A stretch of DNA of 64,000 bases, from positions 56,602-120,601 of the forward strand of contig NZ_QORW01000018.1 of NCBI RefSeq assembly GCF_003574735.1. Reading direction: 5' to 3'. Below, in pieces: positions 33,350 to 42,531 of this stretch. Numbering within the stretch: the first letter of the stretch is position 1; each line of letters starts with the position of its first letter. The position numbers and the translations under genes are program-made. Origin of the DNA: Dongia deserti. Lineage in GTDB: Bacteria > Pseudomonadota > Alphaproteobacteria > Dongiales > Dongiaceae. The notes below the pieces were generated by a model. It was given only the letters and a program-made list of their open reading frames with translations. It was not told the origin of the DNA and did not search any database.

Positions 33350-33824
33350 CAAGAAGGCGTCTGCCGGCAGCACCAGCGACAGCGCGCGTTCAGCCAAAAC
33401 CTCGGTGCCCTCCATCATCAGTTCCGATCTCCGGATCAACGGCGATCTCGTCTGCAGCGGCGACGTACAGGTCGACGGCTGGGTGGAAGGCGATATTCAA
33501 AGCCGCAACATCGTGATCGGGGAGGCCGCCACCGTGCATGGCGCGTTGCAGGCCGAGACGGTGCGGATCTGCGGCCTGGTGAAAGGCGCGATCAAGGCTG
33601 ACTCGGTCGTGCTGGAGAAGACCGCCAAGGTCACCGGCGACATCCTGCACAAGACCCTGACGATTGAGGAAGGGGCTCAGCTCGAAGGCATGTGCAAACG
33701 GCTCGACGCGCCGACCGCGCAGGGTGTACTGCCAGCGCCGGCTGTGGCCGCGAATGAGACCAAGGCGCTCGCCAGCAGCGACGCCATCAAGCCGCTCGCC
33801 GAGCGGATCGCGGCGATCGGGTAA
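33333..33824 (+). CDS. Bactofilin family cytoskeletal protein
   Basis: 163 residues. A disordered Ser/Lys-rich N-terminus is followed by the bactofilin beta-helix (SIISSDLRINGDLVCSGDVQ, VDGWVEGDIQSRNIVIGEAA, AETVRICGLVKGAIKADSVV, HKTLTIEEGAQLEG). Bactofilins polymerise without nucleotides and recruit peptidoglycan enzymes. The start lies inside the M23 peptidase 3' end, so the two are translationally coupled partners. Confidence 0.94.
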   Translation: MFSKGSKKASAGSTSDSARSAKTSVPSIISSDLRINGDLVCSGDVQVDGWVEGDIQSRNIVIGEAATVHGALQAETVRICGLVKGAIKADSVVLEKTAKVTGDILHKTLTIEEGAQLEGMCKRLDAPTAQGVLPAPAVAANETKALASSDAIKPLAERIAAIG

Positions 33825-33848
33825 GGGCCACCCTCTGCGTAAGTTCTT

Positions 33849-33877
33849 GTCATGGTCGTGCCAAGCACGAGCATGAC
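33849..33877. repeat. Dispersed palindromic repeat, copy 1
   Basis: GTCATGGTCGTGC-CAA-GCACGAGCATGAC: 13-bp arms with one mismatch. It lies between the convergent bactofilin and threonine dehydratase genes and may also act as a bidirectional terminator. It belongs to the same family as 38433, 45821 and 51192. Confidence 0.75.
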
Positions 33878-33890
33878 GAATGAACGCAGA

Positions 33891-34892
33891 CTAATTCGCG
33901 AGCGCCTTGCGCAGCATTTCGTCGTCAATGTTTCCGCCGGAACAGACGATGACGATGGTGCGCGCGTCCTTGGGGGCGCGGCCCTGCAGGGCGGCGGCGA
34001 GCGCGACTGCGCCGCCGGGTTCCACCACCAGCTTCAGACGCCGCGCGGCGAACGCGACGGCGGCGAGCGCCTCTTCGTCGGTGGCGACGAGGCCGCCGGA
34101 CAGCAGGCGTTTGTTGATTGGGAACGTGATCTCGCCCGGCGACTTGGAGAGCAGCGCATCGCAGATGGACTTCTCGCTGCCTTCGTTCTCCAGCCGCCGA
34201 CCTGCCGCGAGGGAGCGCGCCGTGTCATCGAAGCGCGCCGGCTCGCAGGCGAAGACCCGCGCCTCCGGAGAACGCGCCTTGATGGCGGTCGCGATGCCGG
34301 AGATGAGGCCCCCGCCGCTGCATGGCGCCAGCACGACATCCGGTGTGACGCCGAGCTTCGCGCAGTCCTCGGCGATCTCCAGACCGATCGTGCCCTGGCC
34401 GGCGATGATGGCCGGATCGTCATACGGCGGAACGACCAGATAGCCTTTGTCGCGCGCGATCGCCCGCGCGATGGCTTCGCGATCCTCCTTGTAGCGGTCG
34501 TAGAGCTTCACCTCCGCACCGAGGGCGCGGGTGTTCTCGATCTTGATGCGCGGGGCGTCCTCCGGCATCACGATGATCGCCGGCACGCCGAGCTGCCCGG
34601 CGGCAGCGGCGACGCCCTGGGCGTGATTGCCCGACGAAAAGGCAACGACGCCCGGGACCTCTTCGTGGCTCTCCAGCGCCGACTTGATCTTGTTGTAGGC
34701 GCCGCGGAACTTGAACGAGCCGGTCAGCTGCAGGCATTCGGGCTTCACGAACGCGTGCGTGCCGAGCCGCCGGTCGAGTTCGAGCCAGCTGAGGAGGGGC
34801 GTGCGCTGCGCGTGACCCGCGATCCGCCGCGCCGCGGCCTCGACGTCGGTAAAAACCGGCGCCGGCGCGGCGCCGTCAGTATTTGAGAGCAA
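33891..34892 (-). CDS. Threonine/serine dehydratase (PLP-dependent, fold type II)
   Basis: About 333 residues. The PLP lysine is in LTGSFKFRGAYNKI, followed by VVAFSSGNHAQGVAAAAG, the phosphate-binding APCSGGGLISG and a C-terminal VIVCSGGNID. There is no ACT regulatory domain, so this is the catabolic or short form that deaminates threonine or serine. The start is uncertain. The TTG at 34892 has AGGA 8 bases upstream, and an ATG at 34937 lies inside the upstream lytic transglycosylase gene. Both starts imply overlap with that gene. Confidence 0.87.
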   Translation of the reverse strand: MLSNTDGAAPAPVFTDVEAAARRIAGHAQRTPLLSWLELDRRLGTHAFVKPECLQLTGSFKFRGAYNKIKSALESHEEVPGVVAFSSGNHAQGVAAAAGQLGVPAIIVMPEDAPRIKIENTRALGAEVKLYDRYKEDREAIARAIARDKGYLVVPPYDDPAIIAGQGTIGLEIAEDCAKLGVTPDVVLAPCSGGGLISGIATAIKARSPEARVFACEPARFDDTARSLAAGRRLENEGSEKSICDALLSKSPGEITFPINKRLLSGGLVATDEEALAAVAFAARRLKLVVEPGGAVALAAALQGRAPKDARTIVIVCSGGNIDDEMLRKALAN

Positions 34893-36900
34893 TGCCAAGA
34901 TCCTGTGAGATTCGCAGGTTCGCCACGCCGTCACCATTGAGGCGAGCGCGGTAGACCTGGGTGTTTTCAATGATGCGCATCACGTAGTTCCGGGTCTCAT
35001 CGAACGGGATCGACTCGATCCAGTCAATCACATCCGTCGAGCGGTCGCGCGGATCGCCATAGGTGGAGATCCAGTTCCGCACGCGGCTCGGGCCGGCATT
35101 ATAGGCGGCGGCGGTCAGCACGTAAGAGCCGCCGAACCGGCTCAGCAGCTCGTCGAGGTAGGCCTTACCGAGGGTGATGTTGTAGTGCGAATCGCTGGTG
35201 AGGCGCGTCTCTGCAAACTTGACCCCGGCCTGCTTGGCGACGCCCTTGGCCGTGCCGGGGAGCAGCTGCATCAGGCCGCGCGCACCGGCACTGGAGACGG
35301 CGCCGACGTCAAATGCGCTTTCCTGCCGGATGATTCCCAGAACCAGTGCGGGCTCCGGATTGTGTCCGCTGGGCAGCGTGATGACCGGATAGAGGAAATC
35401 GATCATCTCCGTACCGCGGGTGCGGGCTTCCTTGGCCACCACCACGGCGAAGTCCTTGCGGTTGATCTCCATCGCGAGGGCCGCAATCAGTTGGTACTCC
35501 GCGGGACGAGAGCTGAGCTCCATCAGCTTGGTGAGAAAAAGGCGCGTGCGGTCGCCCTCGCCAAGCGCGGTCAGCATGCGGACCACCCGCACCAGTTCTT
35601 TCTTATCGAACAGGGCCTTTTCCTGGGCAGTGGGCTTGGCGGTCGCTGCCAGCTGCAACTTGCGTCCGTCATTGAGGTGGGCGGCCGCCAATTGCCCGTA
35701 GAAGGTGGTCATGCCCTTGGCCGCGGTCTTGTACCAGTCCTGCGCCTTGGCCATGTCGCCCATCTGCTCCGCCGCCCGGCCTGCCCAATAGGCGCCGCGC
35801 GACTGGGAGATGACCGAGGTCGTTCCGGCGTAAAGCGCGGTGAAGTGTTTCATCGCGGTCGGCGCGTCCTGGAGGAAGCGCAGCGCAATCCAGCCGGCCA
35901 TGAACTCGCCCTCGGCAAAGGACTCGCCGCTGGTGGTGCCGTGTGCCGCCGCCAAGCGATAGGCGGCAGAGATGTTGCCCTCGTTAAGCAGCCCACGGGA
36001 TGCCCTTTTGAGCTCGGCCCACATCGTGTCGGGCCGCAGCACTCCCTGGGGCGGTGGGTCGAGCAGGGCAGCCGCTTGGTTGAACTTGTCCTGGCGCCGC
36101 AGCAAGCGCGCATGCTCGAAGATGAGGCCCGCGTCCTTGCGCAGCTCCGCCGGAACAGCGGCCACGGCCGCCAGCGCATCCGTCGCTTCGCGTGCCAGCT
36201 TCAACCGCGCTTCTGCGAGCGCCTGCCGATTGGCATCGACCCTGTCCAGCATGCGCAGCGCCTGGTCGCGCTCACCGTCCCACATCAGGCGATCGAGCCG
36301 CGCCCAGTGCTGCTGCGGGTGCAGCAGGTGCCCGAAGCGCTGCAGGAAGACCTGCTCGTTCTCCTTGTTGAAGTCACGCCCGATCCAGGCGGCCCAGACG
36401 ATCTGCTCGGCACGCTTCTCCTGGCGGGTGGCGCTCAGCGCGCCCGCCAGCTTGATGGCGCCCTCGACCGTTAACGGGTCGCGCTCGCCGAACCACTTCA
36501 GGATGTCCTGCGGTTGGAGGTATTCCGGCATCGCGCGCTCGGCCTGCTGGGTCAACGTGTAGCGCAACGGCCAGTCCGGATTGGCCCTCAGGAACTCGCT
36601 CATCTCCCTGAAGTCGCGGCCGGGCCCGGGGCGGGTCAGGTCCAGCCACTGGATCACCTTGGCCGGGAGCGGATCCTTGGCCGTGGCGGCAATGCGCCGC
36701 GCCTCCTTCCAGCGATCCTTTTTGATCGCCGCGAAGGCCTGCTTATAGACGGTGATGTCACGACTGCTGAGGCCGCTGGCATCCGCAGCGGCTCGATCTT
36801 GGGCAATGAAAAGCGCGGCCGCTCCGAGCACGACCGCGACAAAACTCAAAAAACGCCGCACTTTGGCCCTCATACGCAACTCTATCTGCATTTTAACCAT
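34876..36900 (-). CDS. Soluble lytic murein transglycosylase (SLT domain)
   Basis: About 674 residues. A signal or anchor segment (FLSFVAVVLGAAALFIAQDR) is followed by a long helical superhelical U-type domain and a C-terminal SLT domain. The catalytic Glu is in IIRQESAFDVGAVSSAGARG, followed by LMQLLPGTAKGVA and TAAAYNAGPSRV. The enzyme cleaves glycan strands in the periplasm to 1,6-anhydromuropeptides. The start is ambiguous (ATG at 36900, 36891 or 36873); none has a strong ribosome-binding site. The gene is divergent from dapA. Confidence 0.9.
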   Translation of the reverse strand: MVKMQIELRMRAKVRRFLSFVAVVLGAAALFIAQDRAAADASGLSSRDITVYKQAFAAIKKDRWKEARRIAATAKDPLPAKVIQWLDLTRPGPGRDFREMSEFLRANPDWPLRYTLTQQAERAMPEYLQPQDILKWFGERDPLTVEGAIKLAGALSATRQEKRAEQIVWAAWIGRDFNKENEQVFLQRFGHLLHPQQHWARLDRLMWDGERDQALRMLDRVDANRQALAEARLKLAREATDALAAVAAVPAELRKDAGLIFEHARLLRRQDKFNQAAALLDPPPQGVLRPDTMWAELKRASRGLLNEGNISAAYRLAAAHGTTSGESFAEGEFMAGWIALRFLQDAPTAMKHFTALYAGTTSVISQSRGAYWAGRAAEQMGDMAKAQDWYKTAAKGMTTFYGQLAAAHLNDGRKLQLAATAKPTAQEKALFDKKELVRVVRMLTALGEGDRTRLFLTKLMELSSRPAEYQLIAALAMEINRKDFAVVVAKEARTRGTEMIDFLYPVITLPSGHNPEPALVLGIIRQESAFDVGAVSSAGARGLMQLLPGTAKGVAKQAGVKFAETRLTSDSHYNITLGKAYLDELLSRFGGSYVLTAAAYNAGPSRVRNWISTYGDPRDRSTDVIDWIESIPFDETRNYVMRIIENTQVYRARLNGDGVANLRISQDLGIALKY

Positions 36901-37040
36901 GGTGCGCCGGCCGGGCAATTCGGCCAGCCGGTCGATTATGGCAAAGAAACCCTTAACAGCGTCTTGAAAGCCGAGGATGGGCGTGGCAATTGTCCCGGTT
37001 CGCGCGCAGCATCACAGTCTGGTGAAAAGGGAAGGGCAAT

Positions 37041-37922
37041 ATGGCGAGATTCCAGGGGTCGATTACCGCACTGATCACGCCCTTCAAGAACGGCGCGGTC
37101 GATGAGCAGGGCTTCCAGCGTTTCGTCGAGTGGCAGATCGACGAAGGCATCGACGGCCTGGTGCCGGTCGGCACCACCGGCGAGTCGCCGACGCTGAGCC
37201 ATGACGAGCATAAGCGCGTGGTGGAGCTATGCGTCGAGGCGGCGCGCCGGCGCGTGCCGGTGATCGCCGGCACCGGCTCCAATTCCACCGACGAGGCGAT
37301 CGACCTCACCCGACACGCGCAAAAGGCGGGCGCCGACGCCGCGCTGATCGTGCTGCCCTACTACAACAAGCCGACGCCTGAAGGGCAGTATTTGCACTTC
37401 AAGGCCATCCACGACGCGACCGACATCCCGATCCTCATCTACAACGTGCCACCGCGCAGCGCGGTCGACATGACCGTCGACACGATGGCGCGCCTGGCGA
37501 AGCTGCCGCGCATCGTGGGCATGAAGGACGCGACCGCCGATCTGGTGCGCCCGATCCGCACCAAGCTCGCGATCGACAAGGACTTCATCATGCTGTCGGG
37601 CGAGGATGGGACGGCGCTGCCGTTCCTGGCGCAGGGTGGCGTGGGCTGCATCTCGGTCACCGCCAACGTGGCGCCGCGCCTGACGGCCGAGATGCACAAG
37701 GCCTGGCGCGAGGGCGACATCAAGCACGCGATGCAGGTCAACGAGCGGCTGATGCCGGTCAACGATGCCCTGTTCTGCGAGACCAGCCCTGGGCCGGTGA
37801 AGTATGCCGTGAGTCTGCTCGGCCGCTCGTCGGACGAGGTGCGCCTGCCGCTGGCGCCGATCGCCGAAGCGTCGCGCCAGAAGGTGCGGGCGGCTCTGGT
37901 GAAGGCCGGGCTGCTGAACTAA
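37041..37922 (+). CDS. dapA: 4-hydroxy-tetrahydrodipicolinate synthase
   Basis: 293 residues. GSITALITPFKNGAVDEQGF, VPVGTTGESPTLSHDEH, YYNKPTPEGQY with catalytic Tyr in YNVPPRSAVD, and the Schiff-base Lys in IVGMKDATADL are all present. It condenses pyruvate with aspartate semialdehyde at the start of lysine and diaminopimelate synthesis. AGGGAAGGGC precedes the ATG. It is followed by smpB after 16 bp, a frequent alphaproteobacterial pairing. Confidence 0.97.
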   Translation: MARFQGSITALITPFKNGAVDEQGFQRFVEWQIDEGIDGLVPVGTTGESPTLSHDEHKRVVELCVEAARRRVPVIAGTGSNSTDEAIDLTRHAQKAGADAALIVLPYYNKPTPEGQYLHFKAIHDATDIPILIYNVPPRSAVDMTVDTMARLAKLPRIVGMKDATADLVRPIRTKLAIDKDFIMLSGEDGTALPFLAQGGVGCISVTANVAPRLTAEMHKAWREGDIKHAMQVNERLMPVNDALFCETSPGPVKYAVSLLGRSSDEVRLPLAPIAEASRQKVRAALVKAGLLN

Positions 37923-37938
37923 GAACCAGCATGACATC

Positions 37939-38418
37939 ATGGCACGAGACCCGGCGACCCAGCGCTTTGCGGCGCAGAACCGCAAGGCGCGCCACGACTA
38001 CCTGATCCAGGACACGATCGAAGCCGGCATGATGCTGACCGGCTCCGAGGTGAAGTCGCTGCGCCTGGGCCGGGTCTCCATCGCGGAGGCGTTCGCCGCC
38101 GAGAAGGACGGCGAGTTCTTCCTGTTCAACTCCTATTTCCCGGAATATGAGGCGGCCAAGCACTTCAGTCACCAACCGCGCCGCGCCCGCAAGCTGCTCC
38201 TGAAGAAGCGCGAGATCAACAAGCTGATCGGCGCGACGCAACGCACCGGCATCACGCTGGTGCCGCTCTCGATCTATTTCAACCCACGCGGCATCGCCAA
38301 GGTCCAGCTCGGCCTCGCCAAAGGCAAGCGCAAGGTCGACAAGCGCGAGGCAGAGAAGGAACGCGACTGGAAGAGGGAGCAGGCAAGGCTGCTGAGCCAT
38401 CGCGGCAGGGACGAATAG
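37939..38418 (+). CDS. smpB: SsrA-binding protein SmpB
   Basis: 159 residues. NRKARHDYLIQDTIEAGMML, TGSEVKSLRLGRVSIAEAF and HFSHQPRRARKLLLKKREI are SmpB core motifs, followed by the Lys/Arg-rich C-terminal tail (KGKRKVDKREAEKERDW). SmpB delivers tmRNA to stalled ribosomes. The tmRNA gene itself is not in this window as far as I can see. Confidence 0.97.
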   Translation: MARDPATQRFAAQNRKARHDYLIQDTIEAGMMLTGSEVKSLRLGRVSIAEAFAAEKDGEFFLFNSYFPEYEAAKHFSHQPRRARKLLLKKREINKLIGATQRTGITLVPLSIYFNPRGIAKVQLGLAKGKRKVDKREAEKERDWKREQARLLSHRGRDE

Positions 38419-38432
38419 GAGCCACTTCTCTC

Positions 38433-38461
38433 GTCATGGTCGTGCCAAGTACGCCCATGAC
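38433..38461. repeat. Dispersed palindromic repeat, copy 2
   Basis: GTCATGGTCGTGC-CAA-GTACGCCCATGAC, imperfect arms. It lies between the convergent smpB and LysR genes. The left arm is identical to that of the copy at 33849. Confidence 0.75.
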
Positions 38462-38520
38462 GATATGGGTTGACGTCTGCATGCTACTTGTTCCGATCTC
38501 ACCAGGAGCGACGATGCCTG

Positions 38521-39435
38521 TCAGGGCGGCGATACCTGTCTCCGCTGCTTCGCGCATGCGTCCCGTACGCACCCGCGCAGCCAGCGGTGGGCTGGGTCGG
38601 CGTCCATGCGCGGGTGCCAGAGCAGTGACACAGTGATCTCCGGCGTCGGAACCGGAATGGCAAAGCTGTGCATGCCGGCACGCTGCTTTCCGGTGTGCCG
38701 TTCGGGAACGGTGGCGATCAGGTCGGTGGCTCGCGCGAGCGCCAGCGCGGCCGAGAAGCCGCCGACGATCGTGACGATCTCCCGTTCCAGGCCGAGTGCC
38801 TCCAAGCCTTCGTCAATCGGCCCTTTGTCGAGCCCACGTCGCGACACCAGGATGTGCCGGCCGGCCACGTAGCGGGTGGGCGTGATCTTACCGCGGCTCA
38901 GCGGGTGGCCCTTGCGCACGACGCCGATGAACCGGTCTCGGAACAGGGCCTGCGTGCGCACCTCAGGGCCTGTCATCTTTCCCACCACGCCGGTCTCCAG
39001 ATCGACGGTGCCGTCGCGCAGCGGCGTGCTGTCCTTGCTTGTCTTCGGCACGAAGAACAGCCGCACGCCGGGTGCTTCCTTGCCGACGCGCGCGATGAGG
39101 TCGGGCCCGAAGTTCTCCACGAAGCCGTCGCTGGTGCGCAATGTGAACGTGCGGACCAGCTGCTTGAGATTGAGCTTCTCGGCCGGCCGCAGAACCGCCT
39201 GTCCATCCTGCACGAGCTGGCTGACCCGCGCGCGGAGCTCGAGCGCGCGCGGCGTGGGGACGAGATCGCGTCCGGCCCTGACCAGCAGCGGATCGCCCGT
39301 CGTGTCGCGCAAGCGCGCCAGAGCCCTGCTCATCGCCGAGGGGCTGAGCCGCAGTCGTTGGGCGGCGCGCGCAACGCTGCCCTCCGCGAGCAGCACGTCC
39401 AGGGTGATCAGCAGGTTGAGATCGGGTCGCGACAT
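38521..39435 (-). CDS. LysR-family transcriptional regulator
   Basis: 304 residues. The N-terminal HTH (LNLLITLDVLLAEGSVARAA, LSPSAMSRALARLR) and a LysR substrate-binding domain (TLRTSDGFVENFGPDLIARV) resemble the NodD/NahR/PnbR-like branch. It is divergent from the MFS transporter at 39571 across 135 bp and probably controls it. Confidence 0.9.
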   Translation of the reverse strand: MSRPDLNLLITLDVLLAEGSVARAAQRLRLSPSAMSRALARLRDTTGDPLLVRAGRDLVPTPRALELRARVSQLVQDGQAVLRPAEKLNLKQLVRTFTLRTSDGFVENFGPDLIARVGKEAPGVRLFFVPKTSKDSTPLRDGTVDLETGVVGKMTGPEVRTQALFRDRFIGVVRKGHPLSRGKITPTRYVAGRHILVSRRGLDKGPIDEGLEALGLEREIVTIVGGFSAALALARATDLIATVPERHTGKQRAGMHSFAIPVPTPEITVSLLWHPRMDADPAHRWLRGCVRDACAKQRRQVSPP

Positions 39436-39570
39436 GCACCGACCGTAGCAAATCCTGACATGGCGTCAAATGCACGAATACAGTGCATATCGTGCGTCTA
39501 CCGCCATGTGACGCACGGAACTACGTTTCCGACAGCTCTCTTCGGGAGTTCGCGGAAAACGGAGTTCACG

Positions 39571-41073
39571 TTGAAGCCAATCCTTGCAGGAAACAGCGAA
39601 CCGGTCGCCGGAAACGGGGCACCTTCTGTCCCGTGGGCACTCGCCAGCCTTTCGCTCTCCATCTTGTTGTCCTCGCTCGGCACAAGCATTGCCAATGTGG
39701 CCTTGCCGACGCTGGCACACGCGTTCGAAGCCTCGTTTCAGCAGGTCCAGTGGATCGTTCTCGCCTATCTCCTCGCCATCACCACCCTGATCGTTAGCGT
39801 CGGGCGGCTTGGCGACATCATCGGCCGCCGACGGCTGCTGCTGGCCGGACTGCTCTTGTTCACCGTGGCCTCCGTCCTGTGTGGCCTCGCGCCTACGCTC
39901 TGGCTGCTGATCGCCGCGCGGGCGGTGCAGGGGCTGGGAGCGGCCGTCATGATGGCGCTCGGCACGGCGCTGGTCGGCGAGACGGTGCCGAAGGCGAGGA
40001 CCGGCCGCGCCATGGGTTTGCTCGGAACGATGTCCGCGATCGGCACCGCGGCCGGCCCTACCATCGGTGGCGTCCTGATCTCCGGCTTCGGGTGGCCGGC
40101 CATCTTCCTGGTCAACGTGCCGCTGGGGATCCTGGCTCTTCTGCTCGCCAATCGCCATCTGTCCGTTGACCGCCAGGGACGGAAGGCTGGCCGGGCGGGC
40201 TTCGACACTTTGGGCACGGTGCTGCTCGGCTCGTCGCTCGCAGCTTATGCGCTCGCTATGACGATCGGGCGCGGCAGCTTCGGCTCGCTCAACATGACGC
40301 TGCTGTTAACCGCGGGACTGGCTGTGGGACTCTTTGCGCTGGTGGAGGCGAAGACGGCCTCGCCCTTGATCCGGCTGGAGATGTTCCGCAATCCGGTGCT
40401 GAGCGCAGGGCTCGCGATGAGCGTGCTCGTCCTGACCGTGGCGATGGCGACCCTCGTCGTCGGGCCGTTCTATCTCTCGCGTGCGCTCGGACTCGACGCG
40501 GCCGCCGTCGGACTCGTCATGTCGACCGGCCCGATCATGTCCGCACTGAGCGGCGTGCCGGCCGGTCGCATCGTCGAGCGTCTGGGCGCGTCGTTCATAA
40601 GCCTCGTTGGGCTCGTCGCAATGGCGGCCGGTTCGTTCGCGCTCGCCGTGCTTCCGGAGATGCTCGGGGTTGCCGGCTACGTTGCCGCCCTCATCATCCT
40701 GGCGCCGGGCTACCAGCTGTTCCAGGCCGCCAACAACACGGCCGTCATGATGGATATGCACGCCGAGCAGCGGGGCGTCGTGTCCGGCATGCTCAACCTG
40801 TCGCGCAATCTCGGCGCCATCACCGGTGCTTCCGTCATGGGCGCCATCTTCGCCCTTGCAACTGGCACAACGGACATCGCAACGGCAGATCCCACCGCCG
40901 TCGAAACCGGGATGCGGATAACATTCACCGTCGCGGCGATCCTGATCGTCGTGGCTCTGGCCATCGCGGTTGGAGGGCGGGCGCTCGCGCCGCGCCGCTC
41001 ACGCGATCTCACAGCGCGGCCAAGGAAGCCCAGCGCCATCATCGGGGTGCGTTCGTCCGGAGTTACAGACTGA
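39571..41073 (+). CDS. MFS transporter, DHA2 (14-TM, QacA/EmrB-like) family
   Basis: About 500 residues with roughly 14 hydrophobic helices. Motif A is in SVGRLGDIIGRRRLLLAGLL, and the DHA motif C region is in GTMSAIGTAAGPTIGGVLI. The family exports drugs and other toxic compounds by proton antiport. No ATG lies near the 5' end. The TTG at 39571 has GGAG six bases upstream and begins 25 residues before the first helix, so I chose it. The frame remains open into the divergent LysR gene, but that part is not coding. Confidence 0.88.
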   Translation: MKPILAGNSEPVAGNGAPSVPWALASLSLSILLSSLGTSIANVALPTLAHAFEASFQQVQWIVLAYLLAITTLIVSVGRLGDIIGRRRLLLAGLLLFTVASVLCGLAPTLWLLIAARAVQGLGAAVMMALGTALVGETVPKARTGRAMGLLGTMSAIGTAAGPTIGGVLISGFGWPAIFLVNVPLGILALLLANRHLSVDRQGRKAGRAGFDTLGTVLLGSSLAAYALAMTIGRGSFGSLNMTLLLTAGLAVGLFALVEAKTASPLIRLEMFRNPVLSAGLAMSVLVLTVAMATLVVGPFYLSRALGLDAAAVGLVMSTGPIMSALSGVPAGRIVERLGASFISLVGLVAMAAGSFALAVLPEMLGVAGYVAALIILAPGYQLFQAANNTAVMMDMHAEQRGVVSGMLNLSRNLGAITGASVMGAIFALATGTTDIATADPTAVETGMRITFTVAAILIVVALAIAVGGRALAPRRSRDLTARPRKPSAIIGVRSSGVTD

Positions 41074-41097
41074 TTGGATGTTGCGCGCCCGTGATCG

Positions 41098-41730
41098 TCA
41101 CTCATGGACCGCTCTTGCAGCTTGACTCACCACGTCGCGGAACATCTGGGTGGTGAGCCGTCCCGTGTTCGTGTTGTAGCGGGAGCAGTGATAGCTGTCG
41201 TAGAGGACCAGGCCGCGCGGCAATTGGTGGCGTGCGCCGTGGGCGAACCTGGCCGTCGACTTGCGTTGACCCAGGCCGACCAGCACGGCATCGTGCGCGA
41301 TCGAACCCAAGGCCAGGATGACCTTCAGCTTCGGCAATGACGCCATTTCTTCGGCCAGGAAACGGTTGCAGACGCGGATCTCCTCGGGCGTCGGCTTGTT
41401 CTCCGGCGGCACGCACTTGACGGCATTGGAGATGCGGCAGTTGACGAGCTGCAGACTGTCATCCGGCCGCTCCTCATACTCGCCGCGGGCCAGGCCGAAT
41501 TCCTTGAGCGTGGCGTAGAGCAAGTTGCCGGCGTAGTCGCCGGTGAAGGGGCGGCCGGTGCGATTGGCGCCCTGCAAGCCGGGCGCTAGGCCGACGATCA
41601 GCAGCCGCGCGTCGTCGGGCCCAAAGGGCTGAACGGGCGCGTTGTGCCAGTCGGGGAACTTTGCCCGCGCGGCCAAGCGAAAATCGACCAGCCGCTTGCA
41701 AAGCGGGCAATCGCGATCGGGAAGAATCAT
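41098..41730 (-). CDS. Family 5 uracil-DNA glycosylase (UdgB type)
   Basis: 210 residues. Iron-sulfur cysteines are present in RDCPLCKRL and NAVKCVPPENKPT. Motif 1 is VGLAPGLQGANRTGRPFTGD, and the DNA-binding loop is SYHCSRYNTNTGRLT. Family 5 enzymes remove uracil and other deaminated bases and lack the polar Asp/Asn of families 1 and 4; the GLAPG form seen here matches. The stop lies 24 bp from the convergent MFS gene. Confidence 0.9.
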   Translation of the reverse strand: MILPDRDCPLCKRLVDFRLAARAKFPDWHNAPVQPFGPDDARLLIVGLAPGLQGANRTGRPFTGDYAGNLLYATLKEFGLARGEYEERPDDSLQLVNCRISNAVKCVPPENKPTPEEIRVCNRFLAEEMASLPKLKVILALGSIAHDAVLVGLGQRKSTARFAHGARHQLPRGLVLYDSYHCSRYNTNTGRLTTQMFRDVVSQAARAVHE

Positions 41731-41759
41731 GCGCGCAACTTAGCGCATGAATCAAAAGC

Positions 41760-42380
41760 TCAGGAAGCGTCGGCTTCGGAAGCCTCCGGAGTGTCTGCCG
41801 GAGCCGCCTGCTGTTGAACGTGACCGCCGTGACCGCGCTGACCGTTATGCTGGCGCGCGATCAACGGCGACAGCTCTTCAAGCTCGATGAAATTGTCAGC
41901 CTGACGGCGCAGCTCATCCGCCACCATGGGTGGAGAGGACCGGATCGTGCTGACGACGGAGACCCTGACACCCTTGCGTTGCACTGCCTCGACCAGGCGG
42001 CGGAAATCGCCATCGCCGGAGAACAGCACCACATGGTCCAGGTGCGTCGCCATCTCCAGCACGTCGATGGCGAGCTCGATATCCATGTTGCCTTTGATTT
42101 TCCGCCGGCCCATGGAATCGGTGTATTCTTTGGTCGGCTTGGTCACCATGGTGAAGCCGTTGTAGTCGAGCCAATCGACCAGCGGCCGGAGCGGCGAATA
42201 CTCCTGGTCCTCGACCAGCGCCGTGTAGTAGAAGGCGCGGATTAGGTGGCACTGTTCCTGGAAGTGCTTCAGCAGCCGCTTATAGTCGATGTCGAAGCCG
42301 AGTGAGCGCGCTGCGGCGTGCAGATTGGCTCCGTCGATAAACAAAGCCACGCGCTCATTAGGGTAAAATCGGTTAAACAT
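41760..42380 (-). CDS. NYN domain protein (LabA/DUF88 family)
   Basis: 206 residues. The PIN-like NYN nuclease fold has its acidic residues in VALFIDGANLHAAARS, IKGNMDIELAIDVLEMA and HVVLFSGDGDFRRLVEAV. The C-terminal about 40 residues are Gln/His/Ala-rich and disordered. Such proteins are predicted RNases. The gene is divergent from folK across 151 bp. Confidence 0.9.
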   Translation of the reverse strand: MFNRFYPNERVALFIDGANLHAAARSLGFDIDYKRLLKHFQEQCHLIRAFYYTALVEDQEYSPLRPLVDWLDYNGFTMVTKPTKEYTDSMGRRKIKGNMDIELAIDVLEMATHLDHVVLFSGDGDFRRLVEAVQRKGVRVSVVSTIRSSPPMVADELRRQADNFIELEELSPLIARQHNGQRGHGGHVQQQAAPADTPEASEADAS

Positions 42381-42531
42381 GGATGGTGCCCTCGCATGAA
42401 TCAGTGTTGCGTATAGCCGCGTTGGATCGCGGCGTCGGAATATGGCGGATGGTCCGCGGCGCCCCAGATGCCTTCCCCAAGTTCAGGCCGCCGCGAAACC
42501 GTACCGCCACAATTTATGACCGAACTGGCCA

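Noticed and set aside
31667..33439. Long minus-strand open frame opposite the M23 peptidase (590 codons)
   Set aside because: Mirror of the coiled-coil coding region; no domain, and the plus strand has an intact LytM protein.
38668..39570. 5' extension of the MFS transporter frame across the LysR gene
   Set aside because: The extension is antisense to LysR, is not membrane-like, and a TTG with a good ribosome-binding site at 39571 fits the family N-terminus.
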